Source of the DNA: Candidatus Contendibacter sp. | Lineage (GTDB): Bacteria; Pseudomonadota; Gammaproteobacteria; Competibacterales; Competibacteraceae | Length of the DNA stretch: 64,000 nucleotides | Assembly: GCA_029624765.1 (NCBI GenBank) | Contig: JARSSO010000055.1 | Location: 111,404-175,403 of the forward strand | Direction: 5' to 3' | Shown here: one piece after another, positions 43,088 through 52,464 of the stretch | How positions within the stretch are numbered: the stretch's first letter is position 1 | Layout: the number at the start of each line of letters is the position of its first letter | Made by a program: the position numbers and the translations under genes | The notes under the pieces: model-generated | Told to the model about the DNA's origin: nothing | The model's database searches: none | The model's input: the letters and a program-made list of their open reading frames with translations, nothing else

Positions 43088-45811
43088 TGAAGGGAACTGG
43101 TTGTTGTGTTCTTGCAACCAGCGCGTCGTCAGCCCTTTCAATTGCTCGTGTCGAAAGGGTTTCACCAGATAGTCGTCCATGCCCGCCTCCAGGCATTTCT
43201 CCCGGTCGCCAGGCATGGCGTGGGCGGTCAAGGCAATGATCGGCAGACGCCTCCGCTGTTGCTCCCGTTCGCGCGCCCGGATGGTCCGCGTCGCCTCATA
43301 GCCGTCCATCTCCGGCATCTGGCAATCCATCAAGACCAGATCGAAGGTCTCGTCCGCCAGGGCCGCCAGCGCTTCCCGACCGTTGTCGGCGACCGCGACG
43401 ATCAGCCCCAGTTGCGCCAGCATCGCCTGGCACAGCAACTGATTCACCGGGTTGTCCTCGACCAGCAATACCCGTTTCCCCTGGTGGGCCGCGCCGATCG
43501 CCTCGCCATCGCGAGAAGGGGCGATGGCGAGATGATCCGCCGCCCGGTTGGGTGGCGCATCGGTCCCTGGCTCCGGCGGTGGATCCGCGACGGTCTCCAG
43601 ACTCAGGACAAACGAGAATTCCGATCCCTGACCCGGCGCGCTTCGCACCGCCAGCGTTCCTCCCATCAAGGCCACCAACTGCCGGGAAATCGTCAGGCCC
43701 AGACCCGTGCCGCCGAACTTGCGGGTCGTGCTGCCGTCCGCCTGGACGAAAGCGTCGAAGACCCGCGTCTGCTCAACCTCGGTCATGCCGACCCCGGTGT
43801 CTCGAATCGCAAAGCGCAAACGTCCGTCTTCGGTCGGATCGACCCGCATCTCCACCTCGCCCCGCTCGGTGAACTTGATGGCGTTACCCAGCAAATTGGT
43901 CAACACCTGATGCAGGCGGATTGGGTCGCCTCGAACTCGGCGGGGCGCTTGCTCCGCGACCGCGCAAACCATGTTCAGGCCCTTGCGGTGGGCTTCGCTC
44001 GCCAAAAGCGTCGCCACTTCCTCCACTTGTCGACGCAGATCAAACTCGATCCGCTCCACCGTCAGCCGACCAGCCTCCAGCTTGGAAACGTCCAGGATAT
44101 CGTTGATCACCGCCAGCAGCTTCCCGGCCGAGCTTCGGGCCATCTCCAAATAGCCCCGTTGCCGGCCGTCCACCGCGATGCCTTCCAACAGGTCGAGCAT
44201 GCCCAACACGCCGTTCATCGGCGTTCGAATCTCGTGGCTCATGTTCGCCAGAAAACGCGACTTGGCTTCATGGGCCCGGTCGGCGGCGGCCTTGGCCGCG
44301 CGCAGGTCACGCTCGTGACGGTCGAGAACCCGCCCTGTCCAATAAGTGATCAGCCCGGCCAGCAGCAGTCCCCCGCCGCAGACCCACATCAGCGCCCAGC
44401 TTCGCGTTTTCTGGCTGGCCACCAACGCCGTTTGCAGCGTCTCGGTATCGGCTTGCACGCGGCCAACCAACTCGTCGATCTGATGGGTCACCGCCTTGGC
44501 AATACGGCGGCTATCGGTCAACCATTGCTGTATCTGGCCGTTCAAATTCAGGATATTTTGGCGAACCGCAAACATGTTGCGTTCGCCTTCGCCAAAGGCG
44601 GCCAGGTGCTTTTCGATATTGGCCACGTTATCGGCGAGCACGGGGTTGCGCCGGGCCAGTTCGCTGGTTCGAAACGTTTCCACCGCGATCCAAAAAATGT
44701 CGTGGGAACGTTTGAATCGCTCCTGCGCAACCATCAAGTTGTCAATGTCGTTGACTTCGGTGACCGCGGCCAGCATGGCGAACAGCAGATTGCCTTCGCC
44801 GCGGATGTCGAGGGCGTAACCCATGTTCCGCGCCATCTGTTCGATTGAGGCCAGCACGGTCGATTGCGTCTGCTCCAGCTCTTCTTGTAACTCCTTGGTC
44901 AGGTGGGATTTAAGCCACTCCAGGTAGCTGTCGAGCGCGGTTCCAAATTCCCGACCCAAAGTTTCGGACGGCTGGAGGGGCGGTTTCCGCCGCAAAAACC
45001 GTTCGGCCACAACCGCCAGTTGCGCGAAATACTGGTTTTGCTCGTGGCCTGCTTGCGCCGACTGGAGCCGGTCGAACGCGGCGCGCATCGATTCGATCGC
45101 ATCTTGCCGGGAATCGACGCCGCTTTTGCTGTCGAAGCGGTGGGCGGCGGTCAGTCGGTCGGCCAACAGGCGCAGTTCCATGATCGCCACTATTTGTTGT
45201 ACGTGCCGCTCCTGCAGCCCTCGCACGGCCGCGGCCTGTTGGCGAACGACGCGCTTGGCGAGCAGTTGGTTGAGCGAATTGACCCCGTAAACGACGGGGC
45301 TGACGGTATCGTTCATCTCGCCATGCAACTTGCCGATCTTGGCCAGCATCGCGGCCTGCTGGCCGTCCAGCGCGATGCGGTCCGCGTTCGCCGCCTTGAG
45401 CGTTTGCAGGGTCGTGGACAGAAAAGACACCCGGTCGCGCAGAATGGCGAGGGTGTTGGGATCGACGCGGGCGTTTAACCGGGCGATGTGGGCGTCGATC
45501 TCGCGAACGAGAGCATCCAACTGGTCGGCGAGCTGCTGCAATTGTCCGTCATCGCTGGCATTCGCCAGGGTCGGCGCCAGCGCGACCAGCAGCGCGCTGC
45601 GCTCCGACAGGCGCAGGGCGGCCAAGGTTTCCGGCAACACTTCGCGCGTCGTCCGTTCCGCCGCCCGGCCCAGTTGGTCGGACGTGTAGAGCGCGAGGCC
45701 GACGGCGGTCGCCAGGATGACGGCGATTCCGCTGAACGCCAGATAAAGCGCCGCTTTGAACTTGCTTCGGCCGACGGCGGCCGACCCGGCAACCCCTATC
45801 GCGAATCTCAC
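43085..45811 (-). CDS. TorS-like hybrid histidine kinase
   Basis: A 908-residue membrane sensor kinase with two transmembrane helices, at about residues 20-43 and 472-492, and a roughly 430-residue mostly helical periplasmic domain between them. The phosphoacceptor helix SHEIRTPMNGV has His526. ATPase boxes include NLLGNAIKFTERG, DTGVGM and FGGTGLGLTIS. A receiver domain ends the protein (LLVEDNPVNQLL, LMDCQMPEMDGYEAT with Asp829). There is no HPt domain, so the phosphate would pass to a separate HPt or back to His. The start is GTG 45811, overlapping the stop of the upstream binding-protein gene in GTGA. By analogy with TorT-TorS and LuxP-LuxQ, that binding protein probably docks on the periplasmic domain. 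No output regulator is adjacent. Confidence 0.9.
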   Translation of the reverse strand: MRFAIGVAGSAAVGRSKFKAALYLAFSGIAVILATAVGLALYTSDQLGRAAERTTREVLPETLAALRLSERSALLVALAPTLANASDDGQLQQLADQLDALVREIDAHIARLNARVDPNTLAILRDRVSFLSTTLQTLKAANADRIALDGQQAAMLAKIGKLHGEMNDTVSPVVYGVNSLNQLLAKRVVRQQAAAVRGLQERHVQQIVAIMELRLLADRLTAAHRFDSKSGVDSRQDAIESMRAAFDRLQSAQAGHEQNQYFAQLAVVAERFLRRKPPLQPSETLGREFGTALDSYLEWLKSHLTKELQEELEQTQSTVLASIEQMARNMGYALDIRGEGNLLFAMLAAVTEVNDIDNLMVAQERFKRSHDIFWIAVETFRTSELARRNPVLADNVANIEKHLAAFGEGERNMFAVRQNILNLNGQIQQWLTDSRRIAKAVTHQIDELVGRVQADTETLQTALVASQKTRSWALMWVCGGGLLLAGLITYWTGRVLDRHERDLRAAKAAADRAHEAKSRFLANMSHEIRTPMNGVLGMLDLLEGIAVDGRQRGYLEMARSSAGKLLAVINDILDVSKLEAGRLTVERIEFDLRRQVEEVATLLASEAHRKGLNMVCAVAEQAPRRVRGDPIRLHQVLTNLLGNAIKFTERGEVEMRVDPTEDGRLRFAIRDTGVGMTEVEQTRVFDAFVQADGSTTRKFGGTGLGLTISRQLVALMGGTLAVRSAPGQGSEFSFVLSLETVADPPPEPGTDAPPNRAADHLAIAPSRDGEAIGAAHQGKRVLLVEDNPVNQLLCQAMLAQLGLIVAVADNGREALAALADETFDLVLMDCQMPEMDGYEATRTIRAREREQQRRRLPIIALTAHAMPGDREKCLEAGMDDYLVKPFRHEQLKGLTTRWLQEHNNQFPS

Positions 45812-48252
45812 AGCGAACCGTTGGCGCGCAAAATCTCGGCCGCGTTGGCGTGATCGATGGTCAAAGTGGGCAAGGTCAGCCGCTTGGGAACCTCCTTCCC
45901 TTGCAGAAACCGCAACGCCTGCCGGATGCCTTCGTCGCCGGGAGTTTTGTAAAGAAACGTGGCGGTGAGCACGCCGTCGCTCACCCATTTGACGCCTTCG
46001 GCCGGAATGCCGTCGACGCCCAGAAAAAAGATGTCTTTTTCTCGTCCCGTATCCTTGGCGGCCAAATAGGCGCCGTAAGCCATCGGATCGTTGTGCGCGT
46101 AAACCAAATCGATAGAAGGGTGCGATTGTAGCGCTGCGACCATGATCTCGTAGCCTTGGTCTTGCTTCCAGTCGCCGTCGCGGGGTTGGTTGACGATTTC
46201 GATGCCCGGCTCCCGGTCGACGATTTCGTAAAAACCATCATGGCGATCCTGAGCCGGGGTAGACGCCATTCCGCCCCAGATTTCCACCACCTTGCCGCGA
46301 GCCTGGCCGGAGCCGCCGAGCAACTTGACCGCATACCGACCAGCGGCGCGACCGATCTCGCGGTTGTCGCCGCCGATGAACTGGGTGTAGCGGTCGTTCG
46401 CCACGTTGTGATCCAGCACGAACACCGGGATACCGGCGTCGAACGCCTTGCTCACCACCGGCGTCAGTTCTTCTGTAACCTTGGGCGAAGCGAGGATCGC
46501 ATCGACCCGCTGGGCGATCAAAGCCTCCAGGTCGGCGATCTGCTGCTCGGTCTTGTCCATGCCGTCCTTCACGATCAGGTCGATTTGCGGATATTTTGCC
46601 GCTTCCTCGCGCAGCTCCTTGTTAAACAGCAACCGCCATGGCTCGGTGGTGGTGGCCTGGGAAAAGCCGATCACGACCCGCCGCTGCTCGGCGACCGCCT
46701 GGGGATGCGGCCGGTTAGGCTCGGGCGACAACCCCATGGAAGCGCGATAGATGGCGAGTTGCTGGTCACGTCCGAGGTCGTCGGTGATGGTTTCCCAGTG
46801 GGCCGCGACCTTATCCAGCGCTTCCTTGACGGGTATCTCGCCGTTCAGCGCACGAGTCAACTGGAGTTCCAAGGCTTGGGTGTAGCGGAAAAATCCCGGA
46901 ATGCGCAGGTCCAAGGCCGCCTGGGGCGAATCGAGGCTGGCGCGTAACACTTCCAGATATTCCGCCGCCGCGGTCCTGGAAAAAATCCGGGTCCAGGCGT
47001 CGATGCCGGTAAAGTGGGTCAGCCGATAGGGATTGATCCCGGTGCCGCTGGTCACCACGTCGCGCAGGCTGTTTTCCGGGCTGGAATACCACTGGATGTA
47101 ATTCCAGGCGGCCTCCTGATGGCGGCTGTTCCTGGGCACGCCGGCAACCCAGCCCCCAGCCGCGAGAAACGGCGCCTTGTGCGGACGCTCGAACCGCTCC
47201 CACCGCCAGGCTCGGCCGTTCCAAACGTCGCGACTGCCCGGCAGGACGAAATAACCCACCTTGCCGACGATGCGGGACTGGGTCGGATCGTTGGCCAGCG
47301 GGCCGGTATCGCCCCAATCCAGAATCATCGCCGCGCGACCGCTCATGAATGCTTGACGCGCTTCGACGATACTGTGGCTCTTGGCGTCCGGCGGACAGAA
47401 TTTCAGGATGTCCACATAATCCTGCACCGCCCGCACCCAACCAGGGTTGTTGATTTGCGCCCGCATGGTGTCGGGATCGAAGAATTGGGCGCCCCGAAAG
47501 TCGGGATGATTGGTGTAGGCGGAGGCCCGGCTGAACACGTCCGAGAGCTGTTGGCCGCCGCGCGCGAACGCTTCCGCCGCGCCATGCAGCGCCGTGCCGT
47601 CGGCGGCCCGCCAGCCGGTGAAGAACTCGGCGATGTCCCGGTATTCGGTCCAGGTATCGGGCGGCGCCAGATCGCGGCCGTAGCGCTCGCGGAAATCCTT
47701 GCGATGGACCGGGTCCTCGAACAGGTCCTTGCGATAGTAGCCCTGGAACAGGTCGCCATCGACGGTCATGGCGATCCATTTACCGTTCCAGGTCATCAGC
47801 CTTTCGCGGTAGGTGGGATGGATATCGTCGAACGATTCGCTGCGGACCAGCTCGGACGGCACTTCGGCGAGGTAAGGAAAGAAATCGCCGGCCCAGGCGG
47901 GTGCATACAACAGCACGTCGTAAACGGGCTGTTCGGCGGTCAGGGACACCATGAACTCGTCGAACAGTTTCCCGAAAGGTATCTCTATTACCCGCACTTT
48001 GCCACCCGTGCGCTGTTCCCAGGTTTGGGCGTGGGCCTTGGCCGGGGCGCCGATGGCCGAAACGTTTTGCACGCCGACGGCGATCTCGACGCCGGTAAAA
48101 CGTTGCTCGGGCGATTGCTCCGCAAAAACGGGCGGCAGGCAAGACAACCACCAGAGAAAGCCCACCAACGCCCGAACAAGCAATCCATATCTCTCGTTTT
48201 TGCGCGCGGTCGCGGTTGCGCCAAACCGGGAAGAAATGATCAATGCCCACAT
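45808..48252 (-). CDS. Fusion of two periplasmic binding-protein domains (MalE-like plus RbsB/YtfQ-like)
   Basis: A secreted protein of about 814 residues joining two unrelated solute-binding folds. After a signal segment (LVRALVGFLWWLSCLPPVFA), residues ~45-500 resemble family-1 sugar-binding proteins of the MalE/UgpB group (WEQRTGGKVRVIEIPFGKLF; AAGGWVAGVPRNSRHQEAAW; NYIQWYSSPENS). Residues ~535-814 resemble the ribose/galactofuranose group (VVIGFSQATTTEPWRLLFNK; EALIAQRVDAILASP; VFVLDHNVANDRYTQFIGGD). No ABC permease or ATPase is nearby; instead the stop overlaps the GTG start of a hybrid histidine kinase, so this is probably a sensor ligand receptor. I chose ATG 48252 for the AAGG upstream and the signal; longer starts are possible. 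The domain pairing is unusual to me. Confidence 0.82.
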   Translation of the reverse strand: MWALIISSRFGATATARKNERYGLLVRALVGFLWWLSCLPPVFAEQSPEQRFTGVEIAVGVQNVSAIGAPAKAHAQTWEQRTGGKVRVIEIPFGKLFDEFMVSLTAEQPVYDVLLYAPAWAGDFFPYLAEVPSELVRSESFDDIHPTYRERLMTWNGKWIAMTVDGDLFQGYYRKDLFEDPVHRKDFRERYGRDLAPPDTWTEYRDIAEFFTGWRAADGTALHGAAEAFARGGQQLSDVFSRASAYTNHPDFRGAQFFDPDTMRAQINNPGWVRAVQDYVDILKFCPPDAKSHSIVEARQAFMSGRAAMILDWGDTGPLANDPTQSRIVGKVGYFVLPGSRDVWNGRAWRWERFERPHKAPFLAAGGWVAGVPRNSRHQEAAWNYIQWYSSPENSLRDVVTSGTGINPYRLTHFTGIDAWTRIFSRTAAAEYLEVLRASLDSPQAALDLRIPGFFRYTQALELQLTRALNGEIPVKEALDKVAAHWETITDDLGRDQQLAIYRASMGLSPEPNRPHPQAVAEQRRVVIGFSQATTTEPWRLLFNKELREEAAKYPQIDLIVKDGMDKTEQQIADLEALIAQRVDAILASPKVTEELTPVVSKAFDAGIPVFVLDHNVANDRYTQFIGGDNREIGRAAGRYAVKLLGGSGQARGKVVEIWGGMASTPAQDRHDGFYEIVDREPGIEIVNQPRDGDWKQDQGYEIMVAALQSHPSIDLVYAHNDPMAYGAYLAAKDTGREKDIFFLGVDGIPAEGVKWVSDGVLTATFLYKTPGDEGIRQALRFLQGKEVPKRLTLPTLTIDHANAAEILRANGSL

Positions 48253-48411
48253 TATCCTAACCTTGGTGGTTGCGCATCGGATACGCTCGCAATAATAAGC
48301 CAAACATTCTGGCTTCAAATCGGTAACCTGCTCTGTCCCGTCATGCGGGTTTCGTGGCATCTTTAATAAGTCTAGAAATCCTTTGATCCAAATCATATAC
48401 AACTTTCGGAT

Positions 48412-49836
48412 ATGTTGATGTCCCAACCCATGTCACACCCCCAAGCCCCCTGGACCCCAACAAGCTGGCGACAGCGCCCGGCGGCGCAACTGCCGGTCTA
48501 CGATGACATTCCGGAGTTGGCCGAGGTCGAGGAGCGATTGTCGACTTCGTTGCCCCTGGTGTTTGCCGGTGAAATGCGCACCCTGCGCCAGCATTTGGCC
48601 GAAGTTGCCGCCGGGCGAGCGTTTCTGCTGCAAGGCGGCGACTGCGCCGAAAGCTTCGCCGACTTCAACGAGCGCGCCATCACCGACACCTTCCGCGTCC
48701 TGCTGCAAATGGCCGTCATCCTGACCTTCGCCGCCGCCTGTCCGGTGGTCAAGGTCGGCCGCATGGCCGGCCAGTTCGCCAAGCCGCGCAGTTCACCGAC
48801 CGAAACCCGCGATGGCGCAATCTTGCCCAGCTACCGGGGCGACATCGTCAACGATCTTGACTTTACCGCCGAGGCTCGCCGGCCCGATCCGCGCCGGCAG
48901 TTGCGCGCCTATTCGCAGTCGGCGGCGACCTTGAACCTGCTGCGGGCGCTGGCCCAGGGCGGTTTCGCCGACCTGCACCGGGTCCAGCAATGGAACCTGG
49001 ATTTCCTGCGCGCCAGTCCCCAGGGCGCGCGTTACCGCGACCTGGCCAGCCGCATCAGCGAAACGTTGGCGTTCATGCGCGCCTGCGGGCTGGATGCCAG
49101 CGCCGATCCGCAGGTGCGGCAGGTGAATTTCTACACCTCGCACGAGGCGCTGTTGCTGGGCTACGAGCAGGCGCTGACCCGGCGCGACCCACAAACCGGC
49201 GAGTGGTACGACGGCTCGGCGCATTTCCTGTGGATCGGCGAGCGCACCCGGCAACTGGACGGCGCGCACGTCGAATTCATGCGCGGCATCGCCAATCCCA
49301 TCGGCCTGAAGCTGGGGCCGACCGCCGACTCCGACACCTTGCTGCGCCTGCTGGATACGCTGAACCCCGATGACCAGCCAGGCCGGCTGACTCTGATTAC
49401 CCGCATGGGCGCTGACAAAATCGCAACCACCCTGCCACCGTTGATCCGGGCGGTGCAACGCGAAGGTCGGCGGGTCGTCTGGTCCTGCGATCCGATGCAC
49501 GGCAATACCCTGGAAGCCAGCACCGGCTACAAAACCCGCCCCTTCGCCCGCATCCTGGATGAAGTGCGGCAGTTCTTCGCCATTCACCGCGCCGAGGGCG
49601 GCATTCCAGGCGGGGTGCATTTCGAACTGACCGGTCAGGATGTGACCGAGTGCCTGGGCGGGGCGCAGGCGATCACCGAGCAGGGCCTGGCCGACCGCTA
49701 TCACACGCTGTGCGACCCACGTCTGAACGCCTCGCAAAGTCTGGAACTGGCGTTCCTCATTGCCGAAACTCTCAAGGATTACCGGCGGGCGACGGGGGCG
49801 GACGTGGATACCCACGAGGGAGATGGCGAGGTATGA
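48412..49836 (+). CDS. Class II 3-deoxy-7-phosphoheptulonate (DAHP) synthase
   Basis: First committed step of the shikimate pathway, of the plant/actinobacterial class II type also found in pseudomonads. The 474-residue protein shows LLQGGDCAESFADF, PVVKVGRMAGQFAKPRS, YRGDIVNDLDFT, NFYTSHEALLLGYE and VVWSCDPMHGNTLEA with the metal and substrate ligands. ATGs at 48412, 48418 and 48430 are all possible starts. It is unrelated in sequence to the AroF/G/H class. It lacks the long N-terminal extension of the plant enzymes. Its stop overlaps the next gene in ATGA. Confidence 0.94.
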   Translation: MLMSQPMSHPQAPWTPTSWRQRPAAQLPVYDDIPELAEVEERLSTSLPLVFAGEMRTLRQHLAEVAAGRAFLLQGGDCAESFADFNERAITDTFRVLLQMAVILTFAAACPVVKVGRMAGQFAKPRSSPTETRDGAILPSYRGDIVNDLDFTAEARRPDPRRQLRAYSQSAATLNLLRALAQGGFADLHRVQQWNLDFLRASPQGARYRDLASRISETLAFMRACGLDASADPQVRQVNFYTSHEALLLGYEQALTRRDPQTGEWYDGSAHFLWIGERTRQLDGAHVEFMRGIANPIGLKLGPTADSDTLLRLLDTLNPDDQPGRLTLITRMGADKIATTLPPLIRAVQREGRRVVWSCDPMHGNTLEASTGYKTRPFARILDEVRQFFAIHRAEGGIPGGVHFELTGQDVTECLGGAQAITEQGLADRYHTLCDPRLNASQSLELAFLIAETLKDYRRATGADVDTHEGDGEV

Positions 49837-50564
49837 AGCCCGAATCGCCGTGCCTGCTGCTGGTGATGCAGACGCCCGACGCCAGTGCCGGTCGCTGCGG
49901 GCGCAAGCTGCGGGAACGCGGTTATCAGCTTGAGTGTTGCTATCCACTGAGCGGCGAGCCGTTGCCGGCGGACATGGACGGGTACGCCGGCGCGGTGGTG
50001 TTCGGCGGGCCGATGAGCGCCAACGACGACGGCAAGTTGCCCGGCATCCGGGCGCAACTGGACTGGATTCCCCAGGCGTTGAACTCCGGCCGACCGTTCC
50101 TCGGCATCTGCCTGGGCGCGCAACTACTGGCGCGGGCCTTGGGCGCGACGGTCCGGCCGCATCCGGCCGGACTGGCGGAAATCGGTTATTTCCCGGTCCA
50201 GCCGACCGTTGCCGGCCAGGCGGCGTTCGATGCCCCGCTGCACGTCTACCACTGGCACCACGAAGGCTTCGAGTTGCCCGCTGGCGCGAAACTCCTGGCC
50301 AGCGGCGAACGCTTTCCGCATCAGGCGTACCGCTACGGCGCCAACGCCTTCGGCGTGCAGTTCCACCCGGAGGTGGATCGGGCGATTCTGGAGCACTGGC
50401 TGGTCGAAGGCGCGCACGAACTTGCCGCGCCAGGCGCTCAGTCCGCCGCCGAACAGCGTGATCATCATGCCCGCCACGATGCGGCGCTGGATCGGTGGTT
50501 TGAGATTTTCTTGGGGGAATGGTTGAACGAAAAATCGAACGGCGGCTCTGGATCGCCAGGCTAG
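49833..50564 (+). CDS. Glutamine amidotransferase-like class I protein
   Basis: A 243-residue GATase1-domain protein: FGGPMSANDD, the nucleophile elbow GRPFLGICLGAQLLARALGA (Cys about residue 97) and the His/Glu in FGVQFHPEVD. The C-terminus has a basic/acidic helical tail. Stand-alone members hydrolyse gamma-glutamyl amides or serve other enzymes with ammonia. It overlaps the DAHP synthase gene by four bases, so it may take part in aromatic metabolism, but I cannot name a reaction. ATG 49833 is the natural start. Confidence 0.85.
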   Translation: MKPESPCLLLVMQTPDASAGRCGRKLRERGYQLECCYPLSGEPLPADMDGYAGAVVFGGPMSANDDGKLPGIRAQLDWIPQALNSGRPFLGICLGAQLLARALGATVRPHPAGLAEIGYFPVQPTVAGQAAFDAPLHVYHWHHEGFELPAGAKLLASGERFPHQAYRYGANAFGVQFHPEVDRAILEHWLVEGAHELAAPGAQSAAEQRDHHARHDAALDRWFEIFLGEWLNEKSNGGSGSPG

Positions 50565-50603
50565 GCGGGGTAGGGGCCGCCAGATTCAAGATCGGTCGGC
50601 GCG

Positions 50604-51527
50604 CTAATCGCGTGGCCGCCCGGCGCCATACAGCGGACCCATCGGCAACGGGCTTCTCTCTTCGATGTGGGCGGCGAAGGAGGGGTAGGAACTGGGATCG
50701 TGAATCGCCACCTCGGCGATCATGGTCCGATACACCTGGTCATGCTCGTAGATGTCGAACTGCGCCTGGGGATCGACGTAATGGATGGTTTCGTGAAGCA
50801 CCATGGCGGCCCGACACATCGGTCCCCAACCCTGGCCCGACCAGTCCATCCCCGGACGCGCGGGATAATCGTCCAGATAGACATGAAACTCCGGGGTGAA
50901 GCAGATGCGCTGCCGGTTGGGAACGTAAGCTGGAGCAGTCTCGCCGCGCAGGTCGATGCTCATCTGCTTGCGCGACACGCTACGATAGATGGTCGCGCCG
51001 TTGTTCACGGTTCGCTGGGCCGCTTCATAGTTGTTCTTGACCGTCGCTAGCAGTTTCAGAAGATAGTTGGCGGAAAAACGGTCGGTCAGCTTGAAATGCG
51101 CCGCGAACGCGGCTTGCGCGTAAGCCGGTCGCCCGCCCAGCGTACCCCCGCCCGCGATCACCTCGTTCACTTCCTTGAGCGCGGCGGTAATCCACCGGGT
51201 CACCTGGGGCGCCGACTGCATCGCCAGCGTCTTCGGGTCCATGTCCGGCGCCGGAACCGGCCTCGCGCCTGGCGCCGTGGCCAGCGCGTTCAATTTCTGG
51301 ATGGTCCTCTTGCCCGGTTCCACCAGACCATCCTGCGCGTTGAACTGCCGTTGCTGAAACTTGCGGATGGCGGCAATGGTCTTGTTGCCGCACCAGCCGT
51401 CCAGATCGAGCACCGGCTCGGCGCCGCCCAGCGCGGCCGGAACCTGGTTGAGCAGGGTTTGCACGGTCAAAGTGTCCGGCTCGGTGTTCTTGCCATTGAC
51501 GCCGACGGATGCGGTGATGTCCGGCAT
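50604..51527 (-). CDS. Peptidoglycan-binding-domain protein with HExxH metallopeptidase motif
   Basis: A 307-residue protein. Residues ~15-85 look like a peptidoglycan-binding domain (NKTIAAIRKFQQRQF, then LVEPGKRTIQKLNAL). The C-terminal half contains MVLHETIHYVDPQ (HETIH at 245-249) followed by YEHDQVYRTMIAEVAIHDP, consistent with a zinc metallopeptidase related to lysine-specific or deuterolysin-like endopeptidases. There is no signal peptide, so export would need another route or the protein acts inside the cell. GGAGGAAG precedes ATG 51527. Neighbours do not explain its role; it may be a toxin or effector, but I see no immunity gene or secretion component beside it. Confidence 0.72.
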   Translation of the reverse strand: MPDITASVGVNGKNTEPDTLTVQTLLNQVPAALGGAEPVLDLDGWCGNKTIAAIRKFQQRQFNAQDGLVEPGKRTIQKLNALATAPGARPVPAPDMDPKTLAMQSAPQVTRWITAALKEVNEVIAGGGTLGGRPAYAQAAFAAHFKLTDRFSANYLLKLLATVKNNYEAAQRTVNNGATIYRSVSRKQMSIDLRGETAPAYVPNRQRICFTPEFHVYLDDYPARPGMDWSGQGWGPMCRAAMVLHETIHYVDPQAQFDIYEHDQVYRTMIAEVAIHDPSSYPSFAAHIEERSPLPMGPLYGAGRPRD

Positions 51528-51826
51528 TCAAGCTTCCTCCAAGGTAGCGTGAGAGAGTCATTTTCTTGGCATGATGCTCAAGCCCGCGTCCAGGCAAAAC
51601 CGCTGATGTTGCGCTGTTCCCGACTGAAGTTGATCCCGATCAACTCAACACTCAGAGCCTATACCAAAATTAACTTCATGAATGGATTTAAAAAAATCCT
51701 TGATCTTTGTTGCCAAATTCCCTCTCCCCATGGGAAAGGGCCAGGGTGAGGGAGCGAACCGCTTGAAGAAAAACCCTCACCCCCAATCCCTCTCCCAAAG
51801 GGCGAGAGGAGTTTTCGTATAGGCTC
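51528..51826. repeat. Intergenic region with a large inverted pair of CCCTCTCCC-type palindromes
   Basis: Two related elements face each other at about 51718-51752 and 51774-51811. GGGTGAGGG (51744-51752) pairs with CCCTCACCC (51774-51782), and each arm also carries its own small hairpin (CTCTCCC with GGGCGAGAG; CCCATGGG). The same family recurs at 63359-63430. On the minus strand it is just downstream of the lipid-transport operon and could end transcription. No gene is evident in the gap. Confidence 0.7.
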
Positions 51827-52432
51827 TCAAACATAGCGCAGCGCGAACCGCACCATCTGCTCCAACACTTTTTGCACCGCCGCGTTGGCTGCTCGCGCCG
51901 CGCCGTTGGCGTCCTCGCTGGGGGCGGGTTCCACCGCTTCGAACACCTGCGTGCCCAGCACATGTCCGCTTTTCAGATCCACCATCTTGATCCGGGCCAT
52001 CAGCCGCACCCGGCTGGGTTGGGTCATGAATTCCTGTTGCAGCCGGATCACGTCCACGTCCACCCGCAGGTTGGCCAGCCCCGGCGCGGGTGGCGAGACC
52101 ACCGCCTTGAACGCGCCTGTTGTTTCGAAAGCCCGCACCAGGATGGGGAGCAACATTCGTGCCGGCGCATCGCTCCAGACGCTGTCTCTGTAGTAATCCA
52201 GTTTTGGTGGTTGTCGGGTGAAGGCGATGCGATTGGAATCGAATCCGGGCGCCGCCTTGGGTGGCGCCACCAGCAATGTCTTGCCGCTGGCGCGGCGGAC
52301 CGGCGTGGGGGCGAACGTTCCGACCTCCAGCAAATAGGTTTGCGCCGGCGGCGATTGATCCTGCGGCAGGGTGCATCCCGCCAGGGCCGCCGCCAATAGG
52401 GTTCCGACAAGCAAGGTTTTATTTCTTTTCAT
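51827..52432 (-). CDS. ABC-type transport auxiliary lipoprotein (PqiC/MCE-linked)
   Basis: A 201-residue lipoprotein (LLAAALAGC lipobox) of the ABC_trans_aux/PqiC type: QTYLLEVGTFAP, ILVRAFETTGAFKAVVSPP, and GTQVFEAVEPAPSEDANGAA. Such lipoproteins are anchored to the outer membrane and pair with MCE proteins for lipid transfer. It is the last gene of the operon of MlaE-like permease, ATPase and MCE protein. Confidence 0.86.
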   Translation of the reverse strand: MKRNKTLLVGTLLAAALAGCTLPQDQSPPAQTYLLEVGTFAPTPVRRASGKTLLVAPPKAAPGFDSNRIAFTRQPPKLDYYRDSVWSDAPARMLLPILVRAFETTGAFKAVVSPPAPGLANLRVDVDVIRLQQEFMTQPSRVRLMARIKMVDLKSGHVLGTQVFEAVEPAPSEDANGAARAANAAVQKVLEQMVRFALRYV

Positions 52433-52464
52433 TTTTTCCCCTTAAGCTCTCTTTCGCTGCTCGC

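Noticed and set aside
43106..44848. Long plus-strand frame opposite the hybrid kinase
   Set aside because: The kinase frame has complete HisKA, ATPase and receiver motifs; the opposite frame has none and is a composition shadow.
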